From Porphyrobacter sp. (GTDB taxonomy: Bacteria; Pseudomonadota; Alphaproteobacteria; Sphingomonadales; Sphingomonadaceae), in the NCBI GenBank assembly GCA_013911835.1, contig JACESM010000006.1, positions 1 to 35,035 of the forward strand: a DNA stretch of 35,035 bases, in the 5' to 3' direction. The translations under genes and the position numbers were made by a program. Numbering within the stretch: position 1 is the stretch's first letter; every line of letters begins with the position of its first letter. The notes below the pieces were generated by a model. That model had not been told where the DNA came from. It worked only from the letters and a program-made list of their open reading frames with translations, and searched no databases. Shown here in pieces: positions 1-7,838 of this stretch.

Positions 1-36
1 ACCCTTGCCACTGAAACGGATGTCATCGCGGCGCAT
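1..36 (-). CDS. 5' end of an ORF running off the left edge (MRRDDIRFSGKG...), overlapping the 3' end of the RHH gene
   Basis: ATG on the minus strand at 36-34, open to the window edge; overlaps the upstream gene's stop (23-25), as in an operon. Confidence 0.35.
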   Translation of the reverse strand, partial: MRRDDIRFSGKG

Positions 37-322
37 GGAATTCCTCCATGCGTTCGTGGGCAATCTGCTCCAGGCCGGGAGCAAGATCGCTGTGTTCCCG
101 GTGGACGATCAGGTCGACCGCAGCCTGGGTGTATTCGAGGAGAAGGATGAGGCGCTGCGGGTCGATCGAATAGCCGTGGAGCACACCTTTGGCTCCGGCA
201 CGGATCGCTATGCGAACTGCTTCGTTCCGAGAGCAGTTTCGTTGCGCCGCAATTGCGTCAATCAACGCGAGCTCGTCGCTGTTGCACCGAACGCCGATTA
301 GGCTGTTTGTTTTTGGCATCAC
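23..322 (-). CDS. Small ribbon-helix-helix (CopG/Arc-like) DNA-binding protein, 99 aa
   Basis: Translation NSLIGVRCNSDELALIDAIAAQRNCSRNEAVRIAIRAGAKG resembles an RHH fold; good ORF with a repeat-rich upstream region. Confidence 0.55.
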   Translation of the reverse strand: MMPKTNSLIGVRCNSDELALIDAIAAQRNCSRNEAVRIAIRAGAKGVLHGYSIDPQRLILLLEYTQAAVDLIVHREHSDLAPGLEQIAHERMEEFHAPR

Positions 323-398
323 ACATCCACTGTTGGTGGATGGTGGGGGTTTCGTGAGACGTGTATAACACGATGTCCAAGCCTTCGAAAGGCTCGAG

Positions 399-499
399 GC
401 GTAACATTTTGACGCAAGTTTAACGCGTTGATTTATCGCGCGAATAATGCTATATAACGCAGGCGTTACAGTTTGTTACGCTGCTACAGATCGTTACAG
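399..499. promoter_or_regulatory. Operator-like repeat cluster upstream of the RHH gene
   Basis: AACGCGTT (422-429), inverted repeat TAACGC-AG-GCGTTA (455-468), GTTAC at 465, 475 and 493 plus GCTACAG at 483. Confidence 0.4.
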
Positions 500-501
500 G
501 T

Positions 502-538
502 CTGAAAACCGTAGGTTTTCAGCACGCGGGCGCCGCGT
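502..538. repeat. Two adjacent perfect hairpins
   Basis: CTGAAAACC-GTA-GGTTTTCAG (502-522) and ACGCGG-GCG-CCGCGT (524-538). Confidence 0.6.
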
Positions 539-794
539 AGGGTGTGCTTTCGTCAAGAGGGACTTTGGCCGTGATCCTGAAATTGTAGCGGTTTCTGGAA
601 GTGCATGATTTTTCGGGCTTCCGCTGGGGATAAGCGGGGCCGTGCGGCCGTGAGATTGCTGCGATGCCGTGGCCAAAATCTTGGTTTGTTCCGGAATGGG
701 GACCAAATAGCCATCACTGGCCGGTATGCTCGCGGCATTGATTTCGCTTGCGGGTTCAGGGCCCAGGATGCGCGGTCAGCCATGGCGGACGGGT

Positions 795-3700
795 TCATGC
801 CGTCAGCTTGCTGGCGGGGATCAGGGGGCCGTCGCAGACACGCTTCATAAGGTCCGCCTGCTTCGGCTCCAGCTCGACCAGCAGCGCCAGGACATTGAGC
901 ACGTTGATGAGCTCGCTTGTGTATTCGGGCAACCACCGATCGGGCTGGATATCGCCCAGCGGAGAAGGCGGGCGCTTGTCGCCGATCAGGGGGCGTTCGC
1001 GGTTCTTGCGGCGGTAGCTGAACCACTGGCGCAGCACCTGCTTGCCCGAGACTTCATAGGCCCAGACGGCGGGCGGAACATTGTCGATGAAACCGGTGCC
1101 GACGAGCAGGCGGCGCCTGGCGGCATCGTATTCGAGCGTGTCGGGAAAACCCTCGGGCGTGGAGGGGATTGCGCCGTCCTTGGGCTGGGTCGGGCCGCCT
1201 TCGCCAACGCGCGGCGGACGGGGTGGATCTTCGGTGGCGAAGCGTTCCCCGAAGGTGTGCAGCCGGATCACCTCGCGGCCCAGCTTTGCGGCCTCGGCGA
1301 AGAGCGCCGCGTCGGCAGTCAGCGGCACGCGCAGACCGGGGCGGACAAGGTCTTCGGCGAAGCTGGCGGTGTAGGCCGGATGGGCCAGCAGCGCCGCGAC
1401 ATAGGCAAAGATATCGACCGGATCGACGGCTGCGCCGAATGCCTTGGAGAGCAGCGCGACGACGGCGGGGGAGATGTTGGATTCGGTTGCAGCGGCGTTC
1501 TTCCAGAGGGCGAAGACGCGGCCACCGCGACCATTGAAATGGTCGTGGTCAGGAATGTTCGATGTCAGGGTAATCCCTGGCCCCGCTTTCGGTGATGTTT
1601 GGCTCAGTGCTGTCAGGAACACCTGGCGAGAACTATTTGTGTTCCACAGAGACGCGTTTTCGCGATTGACCAGTCGGTTGTCGGCAATGATCCACTGCCG
1701 GTCGAATGATCTCACAGAGTAGCCTTGGATACCCTGAATTTGCAGTGCTGCTGTGGCCGTTGAAGCGATCTTCGGGTCCGCATGATTCACGTCCTTCAGT
1801 GCGCCATTGATGGACTGAATTTGCGAATGATATCCGGCCAATGCCTTGGCCCCTCGGTCCAGTGAAGGCCCCCCGCTCAGGTGCGGATGGAAGAGCTTGG
1901 ATCTTGCATCGACTTTTTGCTCGGAGATGAGTGTATTCCACCGCTTCTTCAGGGTGACTTGATCGGGGGCAATGGGCCAAACGCGTCCAGGCATAACGCC
2001 AAGTCCCATGTCGCCCAGAATTTCTTCGATTGCGACAAAATCAGCCCAGCCACCGGCGTGCTGCGGCAGAAATGGATCTCTCCAGTCTTTCCCGCATGTG
2101 CTCCATTCCGAGCCCGCAAGACTTATCGTGCTCAGTTCGACAAACTTCTCGTTCCGGTGGGCTTTGCCGAGAGCGCGATATCGTACTCTCGCCGGTTTCG
2201 CTGGATCATTGGCAGGTGTTCGCAATGCAAGAACGATACACACCGGGTGCTTTACGCCTTGGAATATCCTGCTCGGAACTGGTGGCAGCAAGCCTTCGGG
2301 GGAGCAGTCAATTACCCAGATATCGTCGCAGTCGCGACGGAGATCCGCCCTCATTTTTTGGAAGCCGGGGCCGTTCAGAAATCCTGCTACGGTTATGTAG
2401 CAGACTATCCCCGAGAGCTTTTCTTCAACCGGCGGTTGTTTATCACGTCCACCGATGCCTTGCTCAAAAACTTTCCACGCGGCCCAGCGCCAGAAATAGA
2501 CGTAGAGATTGCGCAGGTGTTTTGCGTTTGCTGTAGCACCACGGCCGTAGGACTTTGGTGGTAACCAGTCCTTGTAAGGGGCGGCCTTGTTGCCGCTGCC
2601 AGACTCAATCCATGCGCCCTTACCTTTGGCCTTCTCTTTGTAGGGCGGATTGCCGATTACCACGGTAATTGGTTCGCTCTGTTTGACCTCGTTTGCCTCA
2701 GCCCGTGATCTGGAGATGGCACCATAAACTCCGGGCGCGCGTTCGAAGGTTTCGAACGGGTCGCCCAATGTATCGGTGACGAATAGGCGCGGGGTGGCGT
2801 CTGCGCCGATTTCCAGCATCTCCGCCAGCAGCCGTAGCTGTGCCACAGCGAAGGCCCCGAATTGCAGCTCGAAGCCGACCAGGCGGCCCGCGATTTCGTT
2901 CATCGATGCCGCGACATTGCCCTCGCCATCGCGCGCAGCGATCGTGGCCTTGATCCGCTCGATCAGGCCCAGCAGAAAGGTGCCCGATCCGGTCGCGGGA
3001 TCGACGATATGCACGTCCTTGCCGGCGAGGCCATCGGCGATGCCGAAGCGGGGGCTTTTCAGCGCCTCGTCGCACAATCGCACCATGGTGCGCACGACTT
3101 CGGGCGGGGTGTAGTAGCTGCCTGTCAGCTTGCGGAGCTTGTTGTCGTAGACCTCGAGGAAATCCTCGTAGAAATAGAGCCAGGCCTCGGGATCGCCCTT
3201 GGACACCTTGGCCCATGAAACCTCGTCCAGAACGCGGGTCAGCGTATCGAGCGCGGGGCCGAGGTTGAGGTCCTGTTCGGTCAGCAGCCGCAGCGCGGTG
3301 CCGATCAGCGTATTGGCCTTGCCGAGCTCGCGGGCGACATGGTCCAGCCCGCCGGTCAGCGCCATGTCTTTCGACTTCGCCATGAGCAGACCGAAGGTGA
3401 CGGCCTGCGCATAGCCATCGGCGAACTTCTCGTCATCGGCATCGGGGAAGAGCAGCGCCTTCCAGTCGTCCTTGAGGTCGGTCAGCCGCGCGTTCTTTTC
3501 GGACGCGCCGAGCTGTTCCAGCACCTCGTCACGCAGGAACCGGCACAGCCGCGCGGAGACCCGCGCCAGTTCGGTCGCGCTTCTGGGGGGAATGGGGTTC
3601 CAGGTGAGGAAATCGCTCAGCAGCGGCAGGAAGGTTTGCGGCGCGGCGAGCTTCGCTCCCGCCTGCTCGATCCCGCCATCGAGGTGGACGATCTGTCCAA

Positions 3701-4097
3701 CCAGCACGCCATCGCGCCACAGCGAGAAGCTGTCACCATCGGTGTAGAGCAGGTTGGGCAGCGCCTTGAGCTTGTCCCATTGCTCCTTGTCGTGGCCGGT
3801 CTTCCATTTGCGCGGGTCGGCCCCTTTGCCGGGGGCCTTGACCTCGATGAAGCCGACGAGGGCGTTCTTGACCTTGACTGCATAGTCGGGCCGGGTGCGC
3901 ATCTCCGCAAGTGAGGTTTCGCCGGTCAATACAAGGTTCTGCACTGCCGGATGCAGGATTGCCGCAACGTCAGCGAACAGGGTTTCGAGCGGCGCGCGAA
4001 GCTGATCCTCCGGCTGACCGTCACCTCCCGCGAGCTTGGCCTTGGCCGCAGCGCCGAATTCCCCCACAGCCTTTTCGATGGTTTTGGCTTGCGTCAC
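795..4097 (-). CDS. Single-polypeptide restriction-modification enzyme (type IIG/ISP-like N6-adenine DNA methyltransferase with N-terminal PD-(D/E)XK-like nuclease), about 1100 aa
   Basis: MTase motif I DPATGSGTFLLG and motif IV VIGNPPY; N-terminal RPDYAV...GFIEVKAPG nuclease-like motif. Start revised to GTG 4097, preceded by GGGAGG with 6-nt spacing; the upstream extension in the ORF track is unlikely. Confidence 0.85.
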   Translation of the reverse strand: MTQAKTIEKAVGEFGAAAKAKLAGGDGQPEDQLRAPLETLFADVAAILHPAVQNLVLTGETSLAEMRTRPDYAVKVKNALVGFIEVKAPGKGADPRKWKTGHDKEQWDKLKALPNLLYTDGDSFSLWRDGVLVGQIVHLDGGIEQAGAKLAAPQTFLPLLSDFLTWNPIPPRSATELARVSARLCRFLRDEVLEQLGASEKNARLTDLKDDWKALLFPDADDEKFADGYAQAVTFGLLMAKSKDMALTGGLDHVARELGKANTLIGTALRLLTEQDLNLGPALDTLTRVLDEVSWAKVSKGDPEAWLYFYEDFLEVYDNKLRKLTGSYYTPPEVVRTMVRLCDEALKSPRFGIADGLAGKDVHIVDPATGSGTFLLGLIERIKATIAARDGEGNVAASMNEIAGRLVGFELQFGAFAVAQLRLLAEMLEIGADATPRLFVTDTLGDPFETFERAPGVYGAISRSRAEANEVKQSEPITVVIGNPPYKEKAKGKGAWIESGSGNKAAPYKDWLPPKSYGRGATANAKHLRNLYVYFWRWAAWKVFEQGIGGRDKQPPVEEKLSGIVCYITVAGFLNGPGFQKMRADLRRDCDDIWVIDCSPEGLLPPVPSRIFQGVKHPVCIVLALRTPANDPAKPARVRYRALGKAHRNEKFVELSTISLAGSEWSTCGKDWRDPFLPQHAGGWADFVAIEEILGDMGLGVMPGRVWPIAPDQVTLKKRWNTLISEQKVDARSKLFHPHLSGGPSLDRGAKALAGYHSQIQSINGALKDVNHADPKIASTATAALQIQGIQGYSVRSFDRQWIIADNRLVNRENASLWNTNSSRQVFLTALSQTSPKAGPGITLTSNIPDHDHFNGRGGRVFALWKNAAATESNISPAVVALLSKAFGAAVDPVDIFAYVAALLAHPAYTASFAEDLVRPGLRVPLTADAALFAEAAKLGREVIRLHTFGERFATEDPPRPPRVGEGGPTQPKDGAIPSTPEGFPDTLEYDAARRRLLVGTGFIDNVPPAVWAYEVSGKQVLRQWFSYRRKNRERPLIGDKRPPSPLGDIQPDRWLPEYTSELINVLNVLALLVELEPKQADLMKRVCDGPLIPASKLTA

Positions 4098-4122
4098 CCG
4101 ATGCCTCCCGTGCATATTCTGT

Positions 4123-4142
4123 GGCACAGGGCGCACTGTGCC
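4123..4142. promoter_or_regulatory. Inverted repeat GGCACAG-N6-CTGTGCC in the divergent promoter region
   Basis: Perfect 7-bp arms, between the R-M gene start (4097) and the + strand ORF start (4165). Confidence 0.45.
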
Positions 4143-4164
4143 CGCAACGGCTTTGGACAAGTAA

Positions 4165-4464
4165 ATGGCGGAAGATTCTGGCAATCTGTTCGGTGGCTCG
4201 GCCCAATTGGGCTTCGACCTCGGCGACGATGTGCCTGCGCCGTCATATGAGCCGGATCGTGATGAAGTCCGCCGCGAACTGCACGACATACTGGCCGAGG
4301 CTCGCAGCGCTCAGGCCGAATGTCCGTGGGACCGGCAGACGTTCAAATACCACAAGGTGGTTTTCCCGCAGATGGCTAATTGGTTGCCTGAGGATGAGCG
4401 GGACCAGTTGCGCTTCGAGTTCGCGCGGGAAGTCGAGCGGATCGAGCTGCTGCTGGCGGCATGA
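4165..4464 (+). CDS. Small acidic protein of unknown function (99 aa), divergent from the R-M gene
   Basis: MAEDSGNLFGGSAQLGFDLGDDVPAPSYEPDRDEVRRELHDILAEARS...; compositionally normal ORF with a promoter-proximal position. Confidence 0.65.
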   Translation: MAEDSGNLFGGSAQLGFDLGDDVPAPSYEPDRDEVRRELHDILAEARSAQAECPWDRQTFKYHKVVFPQMANWLPEDERDQLRFEFAREVERIELLLAA

Positions 4465-4579
4465 ACGCGCTTCGCCGGGCGAAGGCTGACCGTTTTTCAG
4501 AAGGCATAGGCCAGTCAGACGCAGGCCGCATTGCTAGGGTGTCGCGGGCAGATTGCGCCGGAAACGATAGTCTACGGCA

Positions 4580-4642
4580 GCTTTCGGGCATGCTGCCTGT
4601 CATCCGGATTGACCGCTGGTGGGTGGAAGCCGGAATGGCCGC
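4580..4642. repeat. Possible degenerate copy of a dispersed CTTTCGG...GAAGCC intergenic repeat
   Basis: AGCTTTCGGGCATGCTGCC ... GGAAGCCGGAATGGCCGC; weaker than the copies at 9159, 14746 and 16317. Confidence 0.3.
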
Positions 4643-4714
4643 TCAATGCCTTTGTGCTTGGCCTTGCTGCCGGTCACGTTGCGTGGGCCGCCGAGCCGCA
4701 TTAACAAGCCAGAC

Positions 4715-5095
4715 ATGTCATCCGATCCGTCGATCAAGATCATCTTGCGCCTCTACTGCGGCAGGGAAATCGCCATGGGTCCGGGTAAGGCCGATCTGCT
4801 CGACGCCATCGCGCGGCACGGGTCGATCTCGGCAGCGGGGCGGAGCATGGGGATGAGCTACCGGCGTGCTTGGTTGCTGGTCGATACCATGAACCGCTGC
4901 TGGAGGGAGTCGCTGGTCGCTACCGTGCCCGGCAGCGCTCATGGCGGGGGCGCGCGGTTGACTGACTTCGGCGCAGCTGTGCTGGCGCATTACCGCGCGC
5001 TGCAAAGCGGTTTGATCGACGCCTCCGCGAACCCCGATCGCGCTGCCTTGGCCGAGGCGATGCTGAGCGCCCCGAGGACAAGCCAGAAGGACTGA
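4715..5095 (+). CDS. modE: ModE-like winged-HTH regulator lacking the C-terminal molybdate-binding domain
   Basis: KIILRLYCGREIAMGPGKADLLDAIARHGSISAAGRSMGMSYRRAWLLVDTMN...; LysR/ModE-type N-terminal HTH, directly upstream of modABC. Confidence 0.8.
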   Translation: MSSDPSIKIILRLYCGREIAMGPGKADLLDAIARHGSISAAGRSMGMSYRRAWLLVDTMNRCWRESLVATVPGSAHGGGARLTDFGAAVLAHYRALQSGLIDASANPDRAALAEAMLSAPRTSQKD

Positions 5096-5120
5096 CTTTA
5101 TCGTTGGTCTCGGAACGCGC

Positions 5121-5136
5121 CTGCCATATATGGCAG
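5121..5136. promoter_or_regulatory. Perfect 16-bp palindrome CTGCCATATATGGCAG upstream of modA
   Basis: Self-complementary; 23 bp before the GTG start at 5160; flanked symmetrically by CTCGG (5109-5113) and CCGAG (5144-5148). Confidence 0.55.
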
Positions 5137-5159
5137 GACATAGCCGAGGAGGCCAAGAC

Positions 5160-5927
5160 GTGACGCTGTTTCGCCAGCTTGGACTATTGCTGTCACTGCT
5201 GCTGCTCGGACTTTCCCCGGCGCCCGCGGAAGAGCGGGGCCCGGTGGTGCTCGCTGCAGCAAGCTTGCAGGAGGCGCTCACCGATGCGGCGAATGCATGG
5301 GCTGCCAAAGGGCACCCGCGCCCGGTGATCTCCTTTGCCGGATCATCCGCGCTTGCTCGCCAGATCGAGGCGGGCGCGCCGGCCGACATCTTCGTCTCTG
5401 CCGACAAGGAATGGATGAATTACGTCGCCGCCAAAGGCCTGCTGCGCAAGGGCAGCCGCGCAGCTTTCCTGTCCAACCGGCTGGTTCTGATCGCGCCGCT
5501 TGGCAGCAAGGTACAGCTGACCCCCGCCCGCGGGTTCCCCCTCGCCCGCGCGCTGGGTCAGGGGCGGCTCGCGATGGCCGATCCGGACAGCGTGCCTGCC
5601 GGGCGTTACGGCAAGGCGGCGCTGACCAGCCTCGGGGTCTGGGCATCGGTCTCCGGCAAGCTCGCGCGCGCCGAGAACGTGCGTGCCGCGCTGGCGCTGG
5701 TCGAGCGCGGCGAGGCGCCGTTCGGGATCGTCTATGCGACCGACGCCCGCGCCTCGCGCAAGGTGCGGGTGGTGGGGATCTTCGCTGCAGGCACCCATCC
5801 GCCGATCACCTATCCGCTGGCGCTGCTGCAGCGTTCGACCAACCGCGAAGCCGAAGGCTTTCGCGCCTTTCTCCTTTCGCGCGAGGGTAAAGCGATCTTC
5901 GCCCGGCGCGGCTTCGGCACCCGTTGA
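5160..5927 (+). CDS. modA: Molybdate ABC transporter substrate-binding protein
   Basis: VLAAASLQEALTDAANAW...ISFAGSSALARQIEAGAPADIFVSAD; GTG start after an AGGAGG-like RBS. Confidence 0.92.
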   Translation: MTLFRQLGLLLSLLLLGLSPAPAEERGPVVLAAASLQEALTDAANAWAAKGHPRPVISFAGSSALARQIEAGAPADIFVSADKEWMNYVAAKGLLRKGSRAAFLSNRLVLIAPLGSKVQLTPARGFPLARALGQGRLAMADPDSVPAGRYGKAALTSLGVWASVSGKLARAENVRAALALVERGEAPFGIVYATDARASRKVRVVGIFAAGTHPPITYPLALLQRSTNREAEGFRAFLLSREGKAIFARRGFGTR

Positions 5928-5940
5928 GTCCTGCACGCGC

Positions 5941-6639
5941 ATGAACCTGTCGCCCGAGGAATGGGAGATCATCGCTCTGTCACTCAAGGTCAGCGGCGTG
6001 GCCGTGGCAGCCAGTCTGCCGGTCGCCTTCGGGCTAGCATGGGTGCTGGCGCGGGCGCGGTTTCCGGGGCGGGTTCTGCTCGATGCGGCGGTGCATCTGC
6101 CGCTGGTTTTGCCTCCGGTGGTGACCGGCTGGCTGCTGCTGATCGCCTTCGGCAACAACGGCCCCGCCGGGCGCTGGCTGGCCGAGACGCTGGGCTTCAC
6201 CTTCATGTTCCGCTGGACCGGCGCGGCGCTGGCGGCGGCGATCATGGCGCTGCCGCTGATGGTAAGGGCGATGCGCCTGTCGATCGAGGCGGTCGACCGC
6301 AGGCTGGAACAGGCCGCTGAGACGCTCGGCGCCTCGCGGGTGCGGGTGTTCGCGAGCGTGACCCTGCCGCTGGCGCTGCCTGGGATGCTGGCGGGCGCGG
6401 TGCTGGGCTTTGCCCGCTCGCTCGGCGAGTTCGGGGCGACGATCACCTTCGTCTCGAACATCCCGGGCGAGACCCGCACGCTGCCGATCGCGATCTACAG
6501 CGCGCTGCAGGTGCCCGGCAGCGAGGATGCGGTGACCCGCCTGGCGCTGATGGCCGTCGCGCTCTCGCTGGCGGCACTGGTCGTGTCGGAGGTGCTGACC
6601 CGCCGCGCCGGGCAGGGGACGAGCGGCGATGGCCTTTGA
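5941..6639 (+). CDS. modB: Molybdate ABC transporter permease
   Basis: HLPLVLPPVVTGWLLL..., LGASRVRVFASVTLPLALPGMLAGAVLGFARSLGEFGATITFVSNIPGETRTLP. Confidence 0.93.
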   Translation: MNLSPEEWEIIALSLKVSGVAVAASLPVAFGLAWVLARARFPGRVLLDAAVHLPLVLPPVVTGWLLLIAFGNNGPAGRWLAETLGFTFMFRWTGAALAAAIMALPLMVRAMRLSIEAVDRRLEQAAETLGASRVRVFASVTLPLALPGMLAGAVLGFARSLGEFGATITFVSNIPGETRTLPIAIYSALQVPGSEDAVTRLALMAVALSLAALVVSEVLTRRAGQGTSGDGL

Positions 6640-7252
6640 TGTCAGGGCCGAGCGCAGGCTGGGCGAGCGGATCATCGCCGCCGACTTCACCAGCGAAGGC
6701 GGGCTGACCGCACTTTTCGGACCATCGGGAGCTGGCAAGACCTCGCTGCTCAACATGGTTGCCGGGCTGCTGCGCCCGGATGCGGGGCGCATCGCGGTCG
6801 GCGGCGTCGTGCTGTTCGACGCGGCGGCCGGCGTCGATCTGCCCGCCCGCCGGCGCCGCGCCGGATACGTGTTCCAGGACGGTCGGCTGTTCCCGCACCG
6901 CCGGGTGCGCGACAATCTTCTCTACGGCTGGAAGCTGGCGCGGCCCGATGATCGCTGGATGGATCTGAATGAGGCTACCAGCTTCCTCGGCATCGCACAC
7001 CTGCTTGACCGCTGGCCGCGCACGCTTTCGGGCGGTGAGGCGCAGCGGGTGGCGATCGGGCGGGCGTTGCTGTCAGGCCCGCGATTCCTGTTGATGGACG
7101 AACCGCTCGCCTCGCTCGACCGGGCGCGGCGCGAGGAAATCATGGCTGTGATCGAGCGGCTGCGCGACGAGCTCAAGCTGCCGATCCTCTATGTCAGCCA
7201 TGACCGCGACGAGGTGGCGCGATTGGCCAACCATGTCGTGCCGGTCGGCTAG
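6629..7252 (+). CDS. modC: Molybdate ABC transporter ATPase, short form without a TOBE/Mop domain (207 aa)
   Basis: Walker A GPSGAGKTS, signature LSGGEAQRVAIGRAL, Walker B LLMDEPLASLD; ends right after the H-loop region. Confidence 0.9.
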   Translation: MAFDVRAERRLGERIIAADFTSEGGLTALFGPSGAGKTSLLNMVAGLLRPDAGRIAVGGVVLFDAAAGVDLPARRRRAGYVFQDGRLFPHRRVRDNLLYGWKLARPDDRWMDLNEATSFLGIAHLLDRWPRTLSGGEAQRVAIGRALLSGPRFLLMDEPLASLDRARREEIMAVIERLRDELKLPILYVSHDRDEVARLANHVVPVG

Positions 7253-7746
7253 GGCAGGCGAGCGACCAGCATCGTGGTGCCCGGTTCGGGGCTGCCTGCG
7301 ATCTGGATCGTGTAGGGACCGGGGGTAAGCGCGAAATCGACCATTTTGCGGATGCCGGTGCATTCCGGGCCGTGACCATGCGCGCTCGAGGCGATGGTGC
7401 TGCCTGCGCTCACCATGTCGATCCAGCCTCTGGTGCTGAGCGCCACTCGATAGGTGCCGGGGGCGCTGACGGTGAGGGTGAAGACCCCGCCAAAGCTGGC
7501 ATCATCGGCGGGCCTCTCTGGCGGGGCGGCATAGTGCACTTCGGGCGCCGGGAACAGGTTGACCCGCGCTGCCTGCCCGACCGGCAGTTCGGACCCGGTC
7601 AGCGCAGCCGGGCTGTTCCACGGAGCCAGCACCCCCTCGGCCAGAACCGGCGCGGGGCAGGCCGCAGGGGCCGTTTGCGCCAGTGCTGCAGCGGGGACCG
7701 TCGAGCCGATAAGCGCCAGCGTCATGCGCAGTTTCACCATTTCCAT
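7249..7746 (-). CDS. Small secreted/periplasmic protein (165 aa) with signal peptide; the family is sometimes labelled homogentisate 1,2-dioxygenase in sphingomonads, probably a misannotation
   Basis: N-terminal signal MVKLRMTLALIGSTVPAAALAQ; conserved GTYRVALSTRGWIDMV...SSAHGHGPECTGIRKMVDFALTPGPYTIQIA. Confidence 0.75.
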   Translation of the reverse strand: MEMVKLRMTLALIGSTVPAAALAQTAPAACPAPVLAEGVLAPWNSPAALTGSELPVGQAARVNLFPAPEVHYAAPPERPADDASFGGVFTLTVSAPGTYRVALSTRGWIDMVSAGSTIASSAHGHGPECTGIRKMVDFALTPGPYTIQIAGSPEPGTTMLVARLP

Positions 7747-7767
7747 ACTTGCCCCCGCGATGATTGC

Positions 7768-7787
7768 CTATATTTCAACGAATATAG
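7768..7787. promoter_or_regulatory. Mo-box-like operator (candidate ModE site) CTATATT-N6-AATATAG
   Basis: Perfect 7-bp inverted repeat, followed by CGA; fits the TATAT-N8-ATATA core of ModE boxes; lies between divergent starts at 7746 and 7839. Confidence 0.6.
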
Positions 7788-7838
7788 CGAGTCGCCGCCC
7801 ACGGCAACTGGCAAAGCGGCATAATCAAGGGGTCTTTC

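Noticed and set aside
451-459. TATATAACG resembling half of a ModE box
   Set aside because: Only one half-site is convincing; the upstream ATCGC is mis-spaced and lacks TATAT, and the location is unrelated to molybdate genes. Likely part of the RHH repeat cluster.
553-790. Minus-strand ORFs downstream of the R-M stop (MADRASWALNPQAKSMPRAY... and MVPIPEQTKIL...)
   Set aside because: Two competing frames, no recognisable domain and no clear RBS; may be a gene remnant but cannot be supported.
1881-2564. 227-aa + strand ORF opposite the R-M gene
   Set aside because: Antisense to a strongly supported coding frame in a lower-GC segment; composition (scattered Cys, no motif) is typical of a spurious ORF.
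4097-4289. N-terminal extension of the R-M ORF in the ORF track (MSCSSRRTSSRSG...)
   Set aside because: Overlaps the divergent + strand ORF and is low complexity; GTG 4097 has a good GGGAGG RBS.
7559-7838. Upstream extension of the TonB receptor barrel ORF
   Set aside because: Antisense to the secreted-protein gene and its promoter; the true start region is near ATG 7839.
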